DNA of 6,470 nucleotides. Origin: Cytophagales bacterium (GTDB lineage Bacteria > Bacteroidota > Bacteroidia > Cytophagales > Spirosomataceae). Shown here one piece after another: positions 5,715 through 6,470 of this stretch (position 1 is the stretch's first letter; the number at the start of each line of letters is the position of its first letter). The position numbers and the translations under genes are program-made. The notes below the pieces were generated by a model. The model saw only the letters and a list, made by a program, of their open reading frames with translations. It did no database searches and had not been told where the DNA came from. The DNA lies in the NCBI GenBank assembly GCA_028868395.1, contig JAGWUO010000075.1, positions 1 through 6,470 of the forward strand. The letters run 5' to 3'.

Positions 5715-6470
5715 TTAATCCATTAGTTCATATACAATCGTCTCAGGATGAGTATACCAATGTTCAAAGCTGGCTTGGTATTTTTTCTCAATAGAGGGCC
5801 GTTTTATCTTCATTGTGGGCGTTAGGCATTCATTTTCGATGGTCCAATCTTCATTTACAATGACCATTTTACGTAAATGTTCATAATTTTTTAATGCAGG
5901 GTTTACTTCATTTCGAAGAGCTTCTAAAGTTGTCTGAATTTCAGTCCGCTCCTTAGATTTACCTAGCGCACTTAATACGATTAATACAATCGGTTGTGGT
6001 AAATTAACTCCCACCACACAAACTTGCTCAACGTAATCGTGTGTGTTTAATTTATTTTCTATGGGTGCTGGGGCTACGTAGTGACCTTTTGCTGTTTTGA
6101 AATTATCTTTTACTCGTCCAATAATCGATATAAATCCGTCAGCGTCTAATTTACCTTGATCTCCTGTTTTTAGCCAACCATCCTCTGTGAATAATTCTTG
6201 GGTCAAAGCAGGTTCCTTAAAGTACCCGACACTATTGTAGGGTGCGCGCATTTGGATTTCTTGCGTTTCATGATCGATGCGGGTTTCGCAGTCAGGATGG
6301 ATGCGTCCCACAGAACCTAGTTTTATTTGGTTGCGTGGCATTACGGCATTCAGACCCATATTCTCTGTCATTCCGTAGGCTTCTTGGATAAAGATTCCCA
6401 GTTTTTGAAACCAAATCAGTAGTTCTGCTGAGATGGGTGCTGCCCCAGTAACGGCTAAGGTGGTTTGGTC
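5715..6470 (-). CDS. Long-chain acyl-CoA synthetase, C-terminal part (cut by window edge)
   Basis: The last 251 codons of an AMP-forming fatty acid-CoA ligase, open to the window's right edge. It activates fatty acids to acyl-adenylate and then acyl-CoA. Adenylate-forming motifs appear in order (numbered from the first visible codon): VTGAAPISAELL (7-18), YGMTENMG (32-39), the GYFKEP region (82-87), WLKTGDQG (99-106, ATP-ribose Asp), GRVKDNFKTAKGHYVAP (118-134, hinge) and LTPTMKIKR (216-224), whose first Lys (221) aligns with the catalytic lysine of the C-terminal domain. The long-chain subgroup (FadD15/Faa-like) is suggested by APxPIEN and LTPTxKxKR; E. coli FadD has a different ending. The full length is probably about 590-600 residues, so more than half is missing. 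An internal ATG at 6371 lies inside the YGMTE motif and is not the real start. The Omp85 gene follows after 17 bp. Confidence 0.9.
   Translation of the reverse strand, partial: DQTTLAVTGAAPISAELLIWFQKLGIFIQEAYGMTENMGLNAVMPRNQIKLGSVGRIHPDCETRIDHETQEIQMRAPYNSVGYFKEPALTQELFTEDGWLKTGDQGKLDADGFISIIGRVKDNFKTAKGHYVAPAPIENKLNTHDYVEQVCVVGVNLPQPIVLIVLSALGKSKERTEIQTTLEALRNEVNPALKNYEHLRKMVIVNEDWTIENECLTPTMKIKRPSIEKKYQASFEHWYTHPETIVYELMD

Noticed and set aside
6369..6371. ATG at 6371 as the start of the acyl-CoA synthetase gene.
   Set aside because: The frame continues upstream to the window edge with matching family sequence, and this ATG is the Met inside the YGMTE motif.

Overview
The window looks like ordinary chromosome from a member of the Bacteroidota, probably Cytophagales-like. 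Four points support this. Several genes are preceded by TAnnTTTG promoter cores (TATTTTTG or TAATTTTG). Leaders are short, A/T-rich and mostly lack a Shine-Dalgarno sequence. Base composition is moderately A+T-rich. The proteins also fit: a roughly 400-residue QueA, an Omp85 protein with one POTRA domain, and an SPII lipoprotein. The genus cannot be fixed from this sequence alone. No phage, transposon, CRISPR, defence or biosynthetic cluster is visible.

Layout. Positions 1-1865, minus strand: a DUF1648-like membrane protein overlaps queA (tRNA queuosine synthesis) by 4 bp. Then comes tyrS, cut by the left edge and probably with its own promoter. Position 1866-1953 is a divergent promoter region. 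Positions 1954-3570, plus strand: a PduO-type cobalamin adenosyltransferase and the branched-chain aminotransferase ilvE, 12 bp apart and probably one operon. Positions 3567-4124, minus strand: a small lipoprotein of unknown role, convergent with ilvE and overlapping it by 4 bp at the stop codons. Position 4125-4308 is the only sizeable intergenic gap. It holds divergent promoter-like boxes and a clear plus-strand hairpin/T-tract. Positions 4309-6470, minus strand: the C-terminal part of a long-chain acyl-CoA synthetase (cut by the right edge), followed 17 bp later by the Omp85 outer-membrane protein, which starts with GTG.

How the genes work together. QueA and TyrS share a substrate: the queuosine family includes tRNA-Tyr, which TyrS charges. 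IlvE and the adenosyltransferase fit a branched-chain amino acid route through propionyl-CoA to the AdoCbl-dependent methylmalonyl-CoA mutase, though no mutase is in view. The synthetase/Omp85 pairing suggests only a loose lipid or envelope link.

The most interesting signals are non-coding. One is an apparent ilvE terminator written inside the coding sequence of the convergent lipoprotein gene (3595-3653). The second is an orphan plus-strand terminator with a promoter-like box about 75 bp upstream, which may mark a small RNA of about 95 nt (4212-4306). The third is an inverted repeat containing the GTG start of the Omp85 gene (5690-5712). I did not find a convincing new multi-gene system.
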